Assembly: GCF_011058165.1 (NCBI RefSeq)
Contig: NZ_JAALEG010000028.1
Location: forward strand, 1 to 60,058
Direction: 5' to 3'
Source of the DNA: Rhodococcus aetherivorans
GTDB lineage: Bacteria > Actinomycetota > Actinomycetes > Mycobacteriales > Mycobacteriaceae
DNA length: 60,058 nt
Every line of letters starts with the position of its first letter. Within the stretch, counting starts at the first letter, position 1. Shown in pieces: positions 7,924-15,510 of the stretch. A model generated the notes under the pieces. That model did not search any database. It was not told where the DNA came from and was given only the letters and a program-made list of their open reading frames with translations. The position numbers and the translations under genes are program-made.

Positions 7924-8616
7924 ATGAACATCACCACCGTGCCCCTGGCCGTGTTGCGCCTTCAGTACCAGATCTTCCGATTCCCGCTGCAGATGATCGA
8001 GCAGCAGGTGTTCTCGCGGTTCCCGCCCGACGCACCCCCACGACTGATGTACGAGCGGGGCCTCGGCCTGCTCGACGGGACCGTGGGAACCGTGCTCGGC
8101 GCCCGCGACGTGCAGCAGCGCGGCGCCGCGATGACCGAGCGCACCGACGCGTTCGCCCGGGCGAGCGCCCTCGAGGAGGAGGCCGCCCGCAAGGAGCAGG
8201 AGGCCGACGCCGCGCTGCGCGCCGAGCGCGAGCAGGCGCGGGCGCAGCAGTCGGAGGCCCACGAGGCGAGGCAGCGTGAGGTGGCGCAGGCCCGGGCCCG
8301 TGAGGAGGAGCGCAAGCGCACCGCCGCACGGGAGGCCGAGCAACGCGCCGAGGCGGCGAAACGGCAGGCCGACGCCGAGGCGGCACAGCGCACGCAGGCG
8401 GTCGAATCGGCCCGGCGGAAGGAACAGGAGCAGATCAGGGCCGCCGAGCAGGCCGCCGCCGCCCCGGCCGAGGCGCAGCTGAAGGACGCCGCCGACAAAC
8501 GGGGCGAGGCAGCCGACAAGCGTGCCCGCGCCGAGCGGTTGGAGGATCTGTCCGAGGCGGAGAAGGTCGGGCGTCGTGCCGAGCGCAACGGCGAGGCCGC
8601 AGGCGGACCGGCCTGA
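7924..8616 (+). CDS. Ala/Glu/Arg-rich coiled-coil protein (IF2-like annotation group)
   Basis: 230 residues, ATG 7924 preceded by GCGGAGACGAC. The first 65 residues are a non-repetitive head (VLRLQYQIFRFPLQMIEQQV, GLGLLDGTVGTVLGARDVQQ). The rest is almost pure Ala/Glu/Arg/Gln heptads (EAARKEQEADAALRAEREQA) and should form one long helix. Homologues in mycolata are often labelled 'IF2 family' only because of compositional similarity to the IF2 N-terminus. I see no GTPase motif, so a translation role is not supported. The pairing with the CsbD-like gene suggests a shared envelope or stress role, which is inference. Confidence 0.7.
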   Translation: MNITTVPLAVLRLQYQIFRFPLQMIEQQVFSRFPPDAPPRLMYERGLGLLDGTVGTVLGARDVQQRGAAMTERTDAFARASALEEEAARKEQEADAALRAEREQARAQQSEAHEARQREVAQARAREEERKRTAAREAEQRAEAAKRQADAEAAQRTQAVESARRKEQEQIRAAEQAAAAPAEAQLKDAADKRGEAADKRARAERLEDLSEAEKVGRRAERNGEAAGGPA

Positions 8617-8644
8617 CGAGGCGACCCGTCGGGCGCCGCGGTCC

Positions 8645-9685
8645 TCACCGCACCGGCCGCACCGGGATCGCCCGGATGCGGTCGAGCAGGGCCGCGAATT
8701 CGTCGTCGTCGGCCGGGTCCTCGGGCGGGTCGATCGACAACCCGTCGCACGTGCCGCCGTACCAGGATTCGAGGACGGCCGGCAGCTGGGCGTAGGTGCC
8801 GTGCGGGACGAGGGTGCGCAGGACGTCGTCGCTCACCGTCTCCGTCATCTCGTTCCAACGCTGTTCCCGCGCCAGCCTGGTCAGCCGCTCACCGAATTCG
8901 GTGAGACCGAGCGCCGCCAGCGTTCCGCGGTAGGCGGGTGTCGAGTACAGGAACGCGAATTCGGAGCGGGCCGCCTCGCGCGCGGCCGCGACGACGCGGT
9001 CGTCGCGGCCGGTGATCGCCTTGGGAACCACCACGACGCGGGGGCCGCCGTCGCGCCGGCCACGGCGTTCGGCGCCCTCGCGCAGTGCGGGCAGGATGTG
9101 TTCGCGCAGGAACGTGGGGTGCGAGTTCGTCGGGTGCGTGACGAATCCGTCGGAGCACTCACCGGCGAGCACACACATCCGCCGGTTGACGCCACCGGTC
9201 CACAGTTGCGGCGCCGGGACATGGACGGGGCCGGGTCGGAAGTACGGCTGCAACCGGTCGAATGTGTAGTGCGTGCCGCTGTGCGACAGAGGCTCTCCGG
9301 TGGCGAACGAGCCGAAGATCGCCCGCAGGGAGTCGAGGTAGTCGCGCAGCTGGGCGGCGGGATTGCTCCACGGCATCGAGAACCGGCCGACGATGTTGCC
9401 GCGGACCTGCGTCGCGAGACCGAGCTGGAAGCGGCCCCCGGAGAAGCGGGCGAGCTCCCACGCGGAATACGCGGTCACCATCGGGCTCCGGGCGAAGGCC
9501 ACGACCATGCTGGTGCGCACCGTCAGCCGCGACGTGTGTTCCAGCGCCAGCGCGCACACGGTGAACGGGTCCCGCACCGTTTCCGACACGTGCACGGTGT
9601 CGTACCCGAGCGCCTCGATCCGGCGTACCCGCTCGGCCACCCGGCCCAGTTGCGTGTCCGCCGGCAACGACGCCACCCTCTCCAT
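8645..9685 (-). CDS. LLM-class F420-dependent oxidoreductase (TIGR03617-like)
   Basis: 346 residues from ATG 9685. Family signatures in order: SLPADTQLGRVAERVRRIEALGYDTVHVSE near the N-terminus (read as a single bacterial-luciferase-like beta/alpha unit), TVRTSMVVAFARSPM, GRFQLGLATQVRGNIV, THYTFDRLQPYFRPGP, WTGGVNRRMCVLAGE and FLYSTPAYRGTL. These match the TIGR03617 subgroup of luciferase-like monooxygenase folds that bind coenzyme F420. Such enzymes are hydride-transfer dehydrogenases or reductases; the substrate is unknown. It is the second gene after the 66-residue open frame (gap 20 bases). Confidence 0.85.
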   Translation of the reverse strand: MERVASLPADTQLGRVAERVRRIEALGYDTVHVSETVRDPFTVCALALEHTSRLTVRTSMVVAFARSPMVTAYSAWELARFSGGRFQLGLATQVRGNIVGRFSMPWSNPAAQLRDYLDSLRAIFGSFATGEPLSHSGTHYTFDRLQPYFRPGPVHVPAPQLWTGGVNRRMCVLAGECSDGFVTHPTNSHPTFLREHILPALREGAERRGRRDGGPRVVVVPKAITGRDDRVVAAAREAARSEFAFLYSTPAYRGTLAALGLTEFGERLTRLAREQRWNEMTETVSDDVLRTLVPHGTYAQLPAVLESWYGGTCDGLSIDPPEDPADDDEFAALLDRIRAIPVRPVR

Positions 9686-9705
9686 GGCGAGACCTCTCGT
9701 CGCGG

Positions 9706-9906
9706 TCAGAAGACGACGATTCCGCGCGGGTTCCTGCCCTCGTGCCTGCCGGTGAAGCCCTGGGCGGTGGCGCCGAGCCGGTCGTACGGGGAGAACACCG
9801 AGCGTTCCTCGGGCCGCATCCACTCCTCGAGGTGGTCACGCGAGTACTGCTGCCGGCGTTCGAGCAGCGCGTGCACGTCGGAGGCGGCGACGGTGGTTGC
9901 GGTCAT
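9706..9906 (-). CDS. Short hypothetical protein, possible dehydrogenase tail
   Basis: 66 residues: MTATTVAASDVHALLERRQQ, then an acidic/aromatic segment, ending GRHEGRNPRGIVVF. The end resembles the C-terminus of medium-chain dehydrogenases ('...GRNxGKVVV'), but no Rossmann or catalytic part precedes it. It may therefore be a free-standing small protein or a remnant. The ATG lies seven bases after a TANNNT box, which fits a leaderless transcript. It is followed by the F420 LLM gene on the same strand. Confidence 0.45.
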   Translation of the reverse strand: MTATTVAASDVHALLERRQQYSRDHLEEWMRPEERSVFSPYDRLGATAQGFTGRHEGRNPRGIVVF

Positions 9907-9913
9907 GACGCGG

Positions 9914-9919
9914 ATGCTA
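9914..9919 (-). promoter_or_regulatory. Candidate -10 box of a leaderless promoter
   Basis: On the minus strand TAGCAT (consensus TANNNT) ends 7 bases before the ATG at 9906, and no Shine-Dalgarno sequence precedes that ATG. This is the layout of actinobacterial leaderless transcripts. The -35 element is not clear. Confidence 0.4.
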
Positions 9920-9989
9920 GGAGCGCACCTGCGACGCCCTCGCCGGAGTCCCGCTCAGCGAGACTCGAACGCGCGGCCTCTCCCCCGGA

Positions 9990-11594
9990 TCACCCGGTCA
10001 CGACGTAGCCGCCCTCCTCCCCCGATGTCGTGCCCGTCGCGCGACGGTCGCGGCGGGACCACAGCACGCCGCCGCCGGGAGTCGGGCCCTGTTGCACCAG
10101 TTCGCGTTTGAGGATCTTGTTCGTAGCGGTACCGGGCAGGTCGGCAGCGATGCGCACGTAGCGGGGCCACGCCTTCGGCGACAGGTCCGGCTGGGCGGCG
10201 AGGAACTCCTCGAACATCTCGGGGGTCAGTTCGGCAGCGTCCTGCAGAACCATCGCGGCCATCACCTGGTCGCCGACGTGATCGTCCGGCACCGCGTAGA
10301 CGGCGACGCGGTTCAGGGCGGGCAGGCGCTGCAGGATCCGTTCGATGGGAGCGGTGGCGAGGTTCTCGCCGTCGACGCGCATCCAGTCCGCGGTGCGGCC
10401 CGCCAGGTAGATCCACCCGTCGGCGTCCTTGTACGCGAGGTCGCCGGACCAGAACATGCCGTGGCGGAGTCGCTCGTCGGTGGCCTCCTGGTCGTTGTAG
10501 TACCCGGAGAAGAACCCGGCGCCGTGGGTGTTGACCAGTTCGCCGATCGCCTCGTCCGCGTTGATCAGGGCACCGGCGGCGTCGAACTCCGCGGCGGGGC
10601 ACTCGGTGACGGTGGCGGAGTTGTAGACGGCGACGCCGTCGAGGCCCTTGCCGATCGATCCGCGCGGCGTGCCGGGCTCGCGGGTGACGATGACGGCGTT
10701 CTCGGTGGAGCCGAAGCCGTCCCATACCGTGCAGTCGAACCGGCGTGCAGACTCCTCGATGTCGCGATCGGTGGCCTCGTTGCCGAATGCCACGCGCAGC
10801 GGGTTGTCCCGGTCATCGGGCCGCTCGGGGGTCGCGAGCACGTAGGCGAGAGGCTTGCCGACGTAGTTCATGTAGGTCGCGCCGCAGCGGCGGATGTCGT
10901 CGAGGAACCGGGACGCCGAGAAGGCGGCCGGGACCATGGCGGCGCCGCTGCCGATGCCCACGCTCCAGCCGGCGAGGACGGCGTTGGAATGGAACAGCGG
11001 CATCTACAAGTAGCAGACGTCGGTGTCGGCGATACCGAACCGACCGATGAGGTTCTGACCCGCGAACAGCACCATCAGGTGGGCGACGCGGACCGGTTTG
11101 GGATCGCCGCTCGTGCCCGACGTGAAGATCATCATGAAGGTGTCCATGGCCTCGACCTCGCGGTGCGGGTGCAGGACACCGGCCCCGGCGAGCAGGTCGG
11201 CCCACTCCCGCGACGACGTGTCGAGGATCCGCACCCCCGGCAGGTCGAGCCCGGCCAGCAGGGGCCGGTGTTCCGGGTCGGTGACGACGATCTGGCAGTC
11301 GGCGCGCCGGATGTCGCGGGCCAGGCCGTCGCCGCGGCGGGTGGTGTTGATGCCGCACAGGACGTAGCCGCCGAGTCCGGCCGCCGCCATGGCCTCGAGC
11401 ATGTCGGGAGTGTTGCCGAGCAGGGTGCCCACGTGCATCGGGCGGTCCGGGTCCGCCACGCCCAGCAGGGCCGCGGCCTGGGCGGATGCGCGGCCGAGGT
11501 GCTCGCGCCACGTCCATGTCCTGTCGCCGTACACGACTGCGGTGGTGTCCTGGTCGCATCGCTCACGGAGGGCTTGCTGGACGGTCTCTGCCAT
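9990..11594 (-). pseudogene. FadD17-like fatty-acyl-CoA ligase interrupted by an in-frame amber stop
   Basis: An adenylate-forming enzyme frame of about 534 codons from ATG 11594. The N-terminal part has the AMP-binding P-loop (MIFTSGTSGDPKPVRVAH). The frame is broken by TAG (plus-strand 11004-11006, codon ~197) and resumes in the same frame with MPLFHSNAVLAGW. In FadD17-type proteins this site reads 'YLSMPLFHSN', so a TCG-to-TAG change is likely. The rest is intact: DGFGSTENAVIV, GMFWSGDLAYKDADGW and the catalytic Lys in TATNKILKREL. The gene is third in the operon after the monooxygenase and hydrolase (gap 4 bases). The stop may be a true mutation, a sequencing error, or be bypassed by restart at the ATG directly after the stop. 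Confidence 0.85.
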
Positions 11595-11598
11595 CGGT

Positions 11599-12615
11599 CT
11601 ACCTCGTCGTCGTGGGGGCGGCGTCGTCGTGCCGGGGACTCCCGGCGGTGCCGTCGTGCCGGGGACTCCCGGCGGTGCCGTAGTGCCGGGGACTCCCGGC
11701 GGGCGGGCTCCCGGCACCGAGGTGCCGGGACAGGAACGAGATCTGATGGGCGACCGCGGCATCGAACCAGTCGCGCCCCGGCCAGACGTCGAAGTGGTCA
11801 CACGGGTAGTGGCGGACCTCGGCCCGTCCCCGGGCGGCGGCGACCGCGGCGGCGTGCGGGGGTGCACTGCGGTCGAAGTCGGCGATCTGGACGAGCAGCG
11901 GGCACCGCAGTCCGGCGGCGTCCTTGCCCGGCCGGTAGGTACCGAGTTCGAGCGCGACGCCTGCGTCGATCTCGTTACGCCACGTCGGGCCGGCGAGTGC
12001 CGTGTAGTCCTCGAAATATCCGTCCAGGGTCAGTGCCGCGGTCTCGCCGGGGCGACCCACGATCGGAATCGTTACGGGTGGAAGGCCTCTCAGCGCCGCG
12101 ACTCGGCTGCGGGTCCCGATCGCGGTGGACCGCAGCATCGACGGCATCGAATGGTGCCGCGCCGCCAGCAGACCCGCGGCGGGGCCGTCGACCAGCGGCG
12201 TGAGGGCGACGACGGCCGCGACGTCCCGGCGGTGTGCCCCCACCGAGAGCACATGTCCACCTGCCAGCGACACACCCCACAGGATCAGGCGATTCGGGTC
12301 GGCCCCGTCGAGGCGGGCGGCGGCGCACAGGGCGGCCCGGTAGTCGTCCGCCTGGCCGCGCAGGTCGACCCGTTGACGCGGCGCACCACCGGACGCGCCG
12401 AATCCCCGGTAGTCGAAGGCGAGGACGTCGAGACCTGCCGCGGCGAGCCGCTCCGCGAACGCCTGGAGGCCGGAATCCTTGGTGCCGCCGAGCCCGTGCG
12501 CCATCACGACGACCGGGCGGCCGCCGTCACCGGCGAACGCCTCGCCCTGCCCGGGGAAGTGCCAGGCGTCGCAGAGCGCGTCATCGGATCGGAAGGTCTT
12601 GTGTCGGTGTGTCAT
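11599..12615 (-). CDS. Alpha/beta hydrolase with a tandem-repeat C-terminal tail
   Basis: 338 residues. Oxyanion-hole region VVVMAHGLGGTKDSGL near residue 35, nucleophile elbow GVSLAGG with Ser116, acid in VQIADFDRSAPPHAA and the catalytic His in HYPCDHFDVWPGRD. It resembles bacterial esterase/dienelactone-type hydrolases with a Rossmann-like core. After residue about 306 the chain is a repeat tail (AGSPRHYGT, AGSPRHDGT, AGSPRHDD) encoded by a 27-bp tandem DNA repeat; this tail is unlikely to be part of the fold. It lies between the monooxygenase and the FadD17-like ligase and would supply a carboxylic acid to the ligase by ester hydrolysis (inference). Confidence 0.82.
   Translation of the reverse strand: MTHRHKTFRSDDALCDAWHFPGQGEAFAGDGGRPVVVMAHGLGGTKDSGLQAFAERLAAAGLDVLAFDYRGFGASGGAPRQRVDLRGQADDYRAALCAAARLDGADPNRLILWGVSLAGGHVLSVGAHRRDVAAVVALTPLVDGPAAGLLAARHHSMPSMLRSTAIGTRSRVAALRGLPPVTIPIVGRPGETAALTLDGYFEDYTALAGPTWRNEIDAGVALELGTYRPGKDAAGLRCPLLVQIADFDRSAPPHAAAVAAARGRAEVRHYPCDHFDVWPGRDWFDAAVAHQISFLSRHLGAGSPPAGSPRHYGTAGSPRHDGTAGSPRHDDAAPTTTR
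11631..11700. repeat. 27-bp tandem repeat, three copies, each with a hairpin
   Basis: GCCGGGGACTCCCGGC occurs at 11631-11646, 11658-11673 and 11685-11700, exactly 27 bases apart, with nearly identical linkers (GGTGCCGTCGT/GGTGCCGTAGT). Each copy is an inverted repeat (GCCGGG-GACT-CCCGGC). A decayed fourth GTGCCGGGA follows near 11722. The array encodes the C-terminal tail of the hydrolase and may have expanded by slippage. Confidence 0.9.
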
Positions 12616-12654
12616 TCGGATACCTTCTCGGGGAGGCCGGTCGGGTGGACGCGA

Positions 12655-13977
12655 CTACCGGTGCGCAAGCACCCGTTTCCTGCCGGCGGGTAGTTCGTGT
12701 ACCCGCAGGTCGTGTTCGTAGAGGAAGTAGTCGACCTGCTGGGTGTGCCGGGGCCGGTCGAGCATGTGCCCGGTGTACTTGCGCTGATCTGCTTCGATCA
12801 CCCGCTCCATCTCGTCCACCGACGGCAGCCGGTACCGGCCGATCACGTGGGCCGCGACGAGCCGGGCCTGGCATTCGACGAACGGGAACAGGGTAGGCGT
12901 GGCCTGTGCGAACCCGACGAAGGCGAGGTTGTCGATGCCAGGCTTGAAGATCCGCTTGTAGAGCGGGATGTGGTTACCGGGCGCGCTGACGAAGTCCTCG
13001 TCGAAGAACGGGAAGGTGATGTTGTAGCCGGTGGCGTAGACGACGACGTCGAAGTCCGACGAGGTGCCGTCCTCGAAGTGCACGGTCGCGCCGTCGAGTA
13101 GGCGGATGTTCGGCTTGGCGACGACGTCGCCGGAACCGAGGCGCAGCGGCAGTTCCACCGATTGGGTGGGGTGGGCCTCGAAGAACTTGTGGTTGGGCGT
13201 GGGCAGGCCGTACCGCTCGGGACGCCCGGCGATGACGGGCTGCCCGAGCTGGGCGAGCTTGCGCTGCCAGGAGAGCGGAAGGTGGGGGCTGGTCCGGTAG
13301 TACTTGTCGGCCGGACGGCCCGCGATGTACTTCGGCACGATCCAGGCGCTCGAGCGGGTGGACAGGGTGACCTCGTTGCCGAGCGCCTTCGACGACAGCT
13401 CCACCGCGATGTCGGCGGCACTGTTGCCGATCCCGACGACGAGAATGCGCTTGTCCGAGAAGTCGATCGGCGTGCGCGGATCGACGTACTGGTGCGAGTG
13501 GAGGGACATGCCGGTGAACTCGCCCGGAAAGTCCGGGATCCGTGGATCCCAGTGGTGACCGTTCGCCACGACGAGGAAGTCGAAGTACCGGGTACGCCCG
13601 TCCTCGGTGTCGAGTTCCCACCGGCCGTCCGCGTTCCGGCGGGCATGCACGACACCGTTGCGGAACTCGATCCGCGACTCGAGGTCGAACGCCGCGGCGT
13701 ATCCGTCGAGGTACTGCTTGATCTGGGTGTGATGTGGGAAGTCGGGGAAGGACTCCGGCATCGGGAAGTCCTTGAACGAGAGCTGATGCTTGGACGTGTC
13801 GATGTGCAGCGAGCGGTAGGCGCTGCTGTGCCCGTTGGGATTGCCGAACGCCCAGTTGCCGCCGATCCGGTCCGACGACTCGAAGCACGTGTAGGGCACT
13901 CCGTAGTCCCCGAGCATCTTGCCCGCGGTCAGACCGCTGATTCCCGCGCCGATGACGGCGGTGGTCGGTGCCGGCAT
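12655..13977 (-). CDS. Flavin-containing monooxygenase (class B FMO type)
   Basis: 440 residues from ATG 13977 (GAGGAG about 8 bases upstream; ATG 13992 is an alternative). FAD site VIGAGISGLTAG at residues 8-19, NADPH site VVGIGNSAADIAVELS near residue 180, and the FMO fingerprint FPGEFTGMSLHSHQYVDP between them. The fingerprint ends HSxxY and lacks the HxxxWP of classical Baeyer-Villiger enzymes. YATGYNITFPFF is the usual C-terminal FMO motif. It leads an operon with a hydrolase and a FadD17-like ligase, so it may oxygenate a ketone or aldehyde to an ester, or a heteroatom. The operon is divergent from a TetR gene. Confidence 0.88.
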   Translation of the reverse strand: MPAPTTAVIGAGISGLTAGKMLGDYGVPYTCFESSDRIGGNWAFGNPNGHSSAYRSLHIDTSKHQLSFKDFPMPESFPDFPHHTQIKQYLDGYAAAFDLESRIEFRNGVVHARRNADGRWELDTEDGRTRYFDFLVVANGHHWDPRIPDFPGEFTGMSLHSHQYVDPRTPIDFSDKRILVVGIGNSAADIAVELSSKALGNEVTLSTRSSAWIVPKYIAGRPADKYYRTSPHLPLSWQRKLAQLGQPVIAGRPERYGLPTPNHKFFEAHPTQSVELPLRLGSGDVVAKPNIRLLDGATVHFEDGTSSDFDVVVYATGYNITFPFFDEDFVSAPGNHIPLYKRIFKPGIDNLAFVGFAQATPTLFPFVECQARLVAAHVIGRYRLPSVDEMERVIEADQRKYTGHMLDRPRHTQQVDYFLYEHDLRVHELPAGRKRVLAHR

Positions 13978-14061
13978 GTCGCAGCTCCTCATGTGCAGGT
14001 TCCGGCCATCCGGTGAGCCGGTCCGATCTCCGGCGCGAGCGCGTCCGGTGACGACGACCAC

Positions 14062-14097
14062 AATGTAGAACATGTTCACGGCGGGTGTACACACATT
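14062..14097. promoter_or_regulatory. Divergent operator region between FMO operon and TetR gene
   Basis: Two short perfect palindromes lie side by side: GAACATGTTC (14068-14077) and GTGTACAC (14085-14092), framed by AATGT...ACATT. The first sits in TAGAACATGTTCAC, which fits all but the last base of the TNNAACNNGTTNNA pattern I recall for KstR sites. The divergent TetR (14168) is an equally likely binder. Confidence 0.5.
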
Positions 14098-14167
14098 CCG
14101 GAAAGTGTCTACTGCGCGTAGGGTCGGCTCGCGGGCCGCGCGGTCCGCCGGCCGAGAGGAACAGCGC

Positions 14168-14773
14168 GTGCCCATCGAGACGAAACCCGGAAGCGTCCGC
14201 GAGCGACTGCTCGCCGCGACGGAGGACTCGCTGCGCGCCAAGGGAATCCGGGCGACCACGATGGCCGAGGTGGCCGAGGCGGCCGGCGTGTCCCGGGCCT
14301 GGCTGTACCGGCACTTCCCGGACAAGGCGAGCCTGGTCGGCAGCGTGATCGTCCGGCTCGACGAGGCGTACTGGGCCGACGCCCGAGCGGCGCTCGCCGG
14401 GTACGGCTCCTTCGACGAACAGCTCGCGGCCGGCGTCCGGATCGGCCGGGCCACCTACGACGACCCGGGCGCGCTGCCGCTCCGGCTGCGCGCCACCGAG
14501 CCGGAGGAGTTCGAGGCGTGCGCCGGCGCGGGGGTGCGCGAACTGGTTCCCGATCTCGCGGCGTTCTGGCTCGAGTTCGTCGTCGCGGCGATCGAACGCG
14601 GGGAGGTCCGTGACGACGCCGATCCCGTCGAGGCCGCCGAGTGGGTGGCGCGCTCGCTCATCAGCCTCGCCACCGTGCCTGGCAACACCCTCGACCCCGA
14701 CGACGCCGCCGCCGTGCTGCGCTACGTGCGGCGGTACGTGCTCGCCGGCCTGTCGCCCGCCGCGCCGCGCTGA
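14168..14773 (+). CDS. TetR-family transcriptional regulator (probable regulator of the FMO operon)
   Basis: About 201 residues from GTG 14168 (an in-frame ATG at 14072 lies inside the operator and is less likely). The N-terminal HTH is clear: RERLLAATEDSLRAKGIRAT, then TMAEVAEAAGVSRAWLYRHF and PDKASLVGSVI. The C-terminal ligand domain is variable, with a long acidic helix. It is divergent from the FMO-hydrolase-ligase operon, the classic layout for local repression. It converges tail-to-tail with the next TetR gene with only 10 bases between them. Confidence 0.88.
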   Translation: MPIETKPGSVRERLLAATEDSLRAKGIRATTMAEVAEAAGVSRAWLYRHFPDKASLVGSVIVRLDEAYWADARAALAGYGSFDEQLAAGVRIGRATYDDPGALPLRLRATEPEEFEACAGAGVRELVPDLAAFWLEFVVAAIERGEVRDDADPVEAAEWVARSLISLATVPGNTLDPDDAAAVLRYVRRYVLAGLSPAAPR

Positions 14774-14783
14774 TCGGCGACCG

Positions 14784-15398
14784 TCAGGACCCGGCCCCGG
14801 GCGGCGGTCCGTCGAAGCCGTTCGCCCAGTACCGGCCGCGCAGGGACAGTTCCAGCAGCATTTCCGTGACGTCCTCGAGGGGAAGCACGGGCGGGTCCGA
14901 CTCGATCCACCAGCGCAGCACGGAGATCTGCTCGCCGACCCAGGCCCGGGCGAGAACGTCGACGTCGATGCGCGGGGTCACCCCGTGGGCGTCCGCGCGC
15001 TTGCGGAAGATCCGGGCGACGACCTCGCTGCGGTCGTCCATGAACTCCCGCAGCGCACGGCCGTCGCCCTCCCCGCGCAGGATCACCCGGTACACGTCGC
15101 GTTCCTCGGCGGCGTGGCGGAACATCTCCAGGACCGGCTTGCCGGTGAACCCGGCCGACGAGTCCGTGACGAGCGGGCGCAGGCGCTCGTTCAACTCCGC
15201 GATCAGATCCGCGACGATCCGCCCGAACAGGTCGTCCTTGTCGGTGTAGTGCCCGTAGAAGGTGGCGCGGCTGAGGTCGGCCCGTTCGGCGATGTCCTCG
15301 ACGGTGACGGCGCCGTAGCCGCGCTCGAGCACGAGCGTCACGAGCGCATCGCGCAGCAGTCGCTTGGTGCGACGCACCCGGCGGTCTTCCGTGGCCAT
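14784..15398 (-). CDS. TetR-family transcriptional regulator (probable regulator of the 15.5-23 kb operon)
   Basis: 204 residues from ATG 15398, selected because GGGAAGGGAG precedes it. HTH: RRTKRLLRDALVTLVLERGY, TVEDIAERADLSRATFYGHY and TDKDDLFGRIVADL. The ligand domain includes WVGEQISVLRWWIESDPP. It is divergent from the acyl-CoA ligase operon and shares about 110 bases of promoter DNA with it, containing a GGACAC/GTGTCC dyad. Its effector is probably an acyl-CoA or the free acid handled by that operon, which is inference. Confidence 0.87.
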   Translation of the reverse strand: MATEDRRVRRTKRLLRDALVTLVLERGYGAVTVEDIAERADLSRATFYGHYTDKDDLFGRIVADLIAELNERLRPLVTDSSAGFTGKPVLEMFRHAAEERDVYRVILRGEGDGRALREFMDDRSEVVARIFRKRADAHGVTPRIDVDVLARAWVGEQISVLRWWIESDPPVLPLEDVTEMLLELSLRGRYWANGFDGPPPGAGS

Positions 15399-15451
15399 TG
15401 CCGGCTCCCTTCCCGGTACCAGGACGCCCATGCTAGCGCAAGTCTTGACAC

Positions 15452-15477
15452 GGACACCAGTTCAATACATCGTGTCC
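15452..15477. promoter_or_regulatory. Candidate TetR operator with -35 element
   Basis: GGACAC (15452-15457) and GTGTCC (15472-15477) form a 6-bp dyad with a 14-base spacer. A perfect -35 hexamer TTGACA (15445-15450) adjoins it, so a bound repressor would cover the plus-strand promoter. The -10 box is unclear. Confidence 0.45.
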
Positions 15478-15510
15478 AATAACAGTCACTCTGTCCGCGA
15501 AGGAGCGGAA

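Noticed and set aside
11631..11700. CRISPR-like array
   Set aside because: Repeats are contiguous 27-base units without unique spacers, lie inside a coding region, and no cas gene is present.
12655..13977. Baeyer-Villiger monooxygenase call for the flavin monooxygenase
   Set aside because: The fingerprint ends HSHQYVDP and not HxxxWP/D, so a general class B FMO is the safer call.
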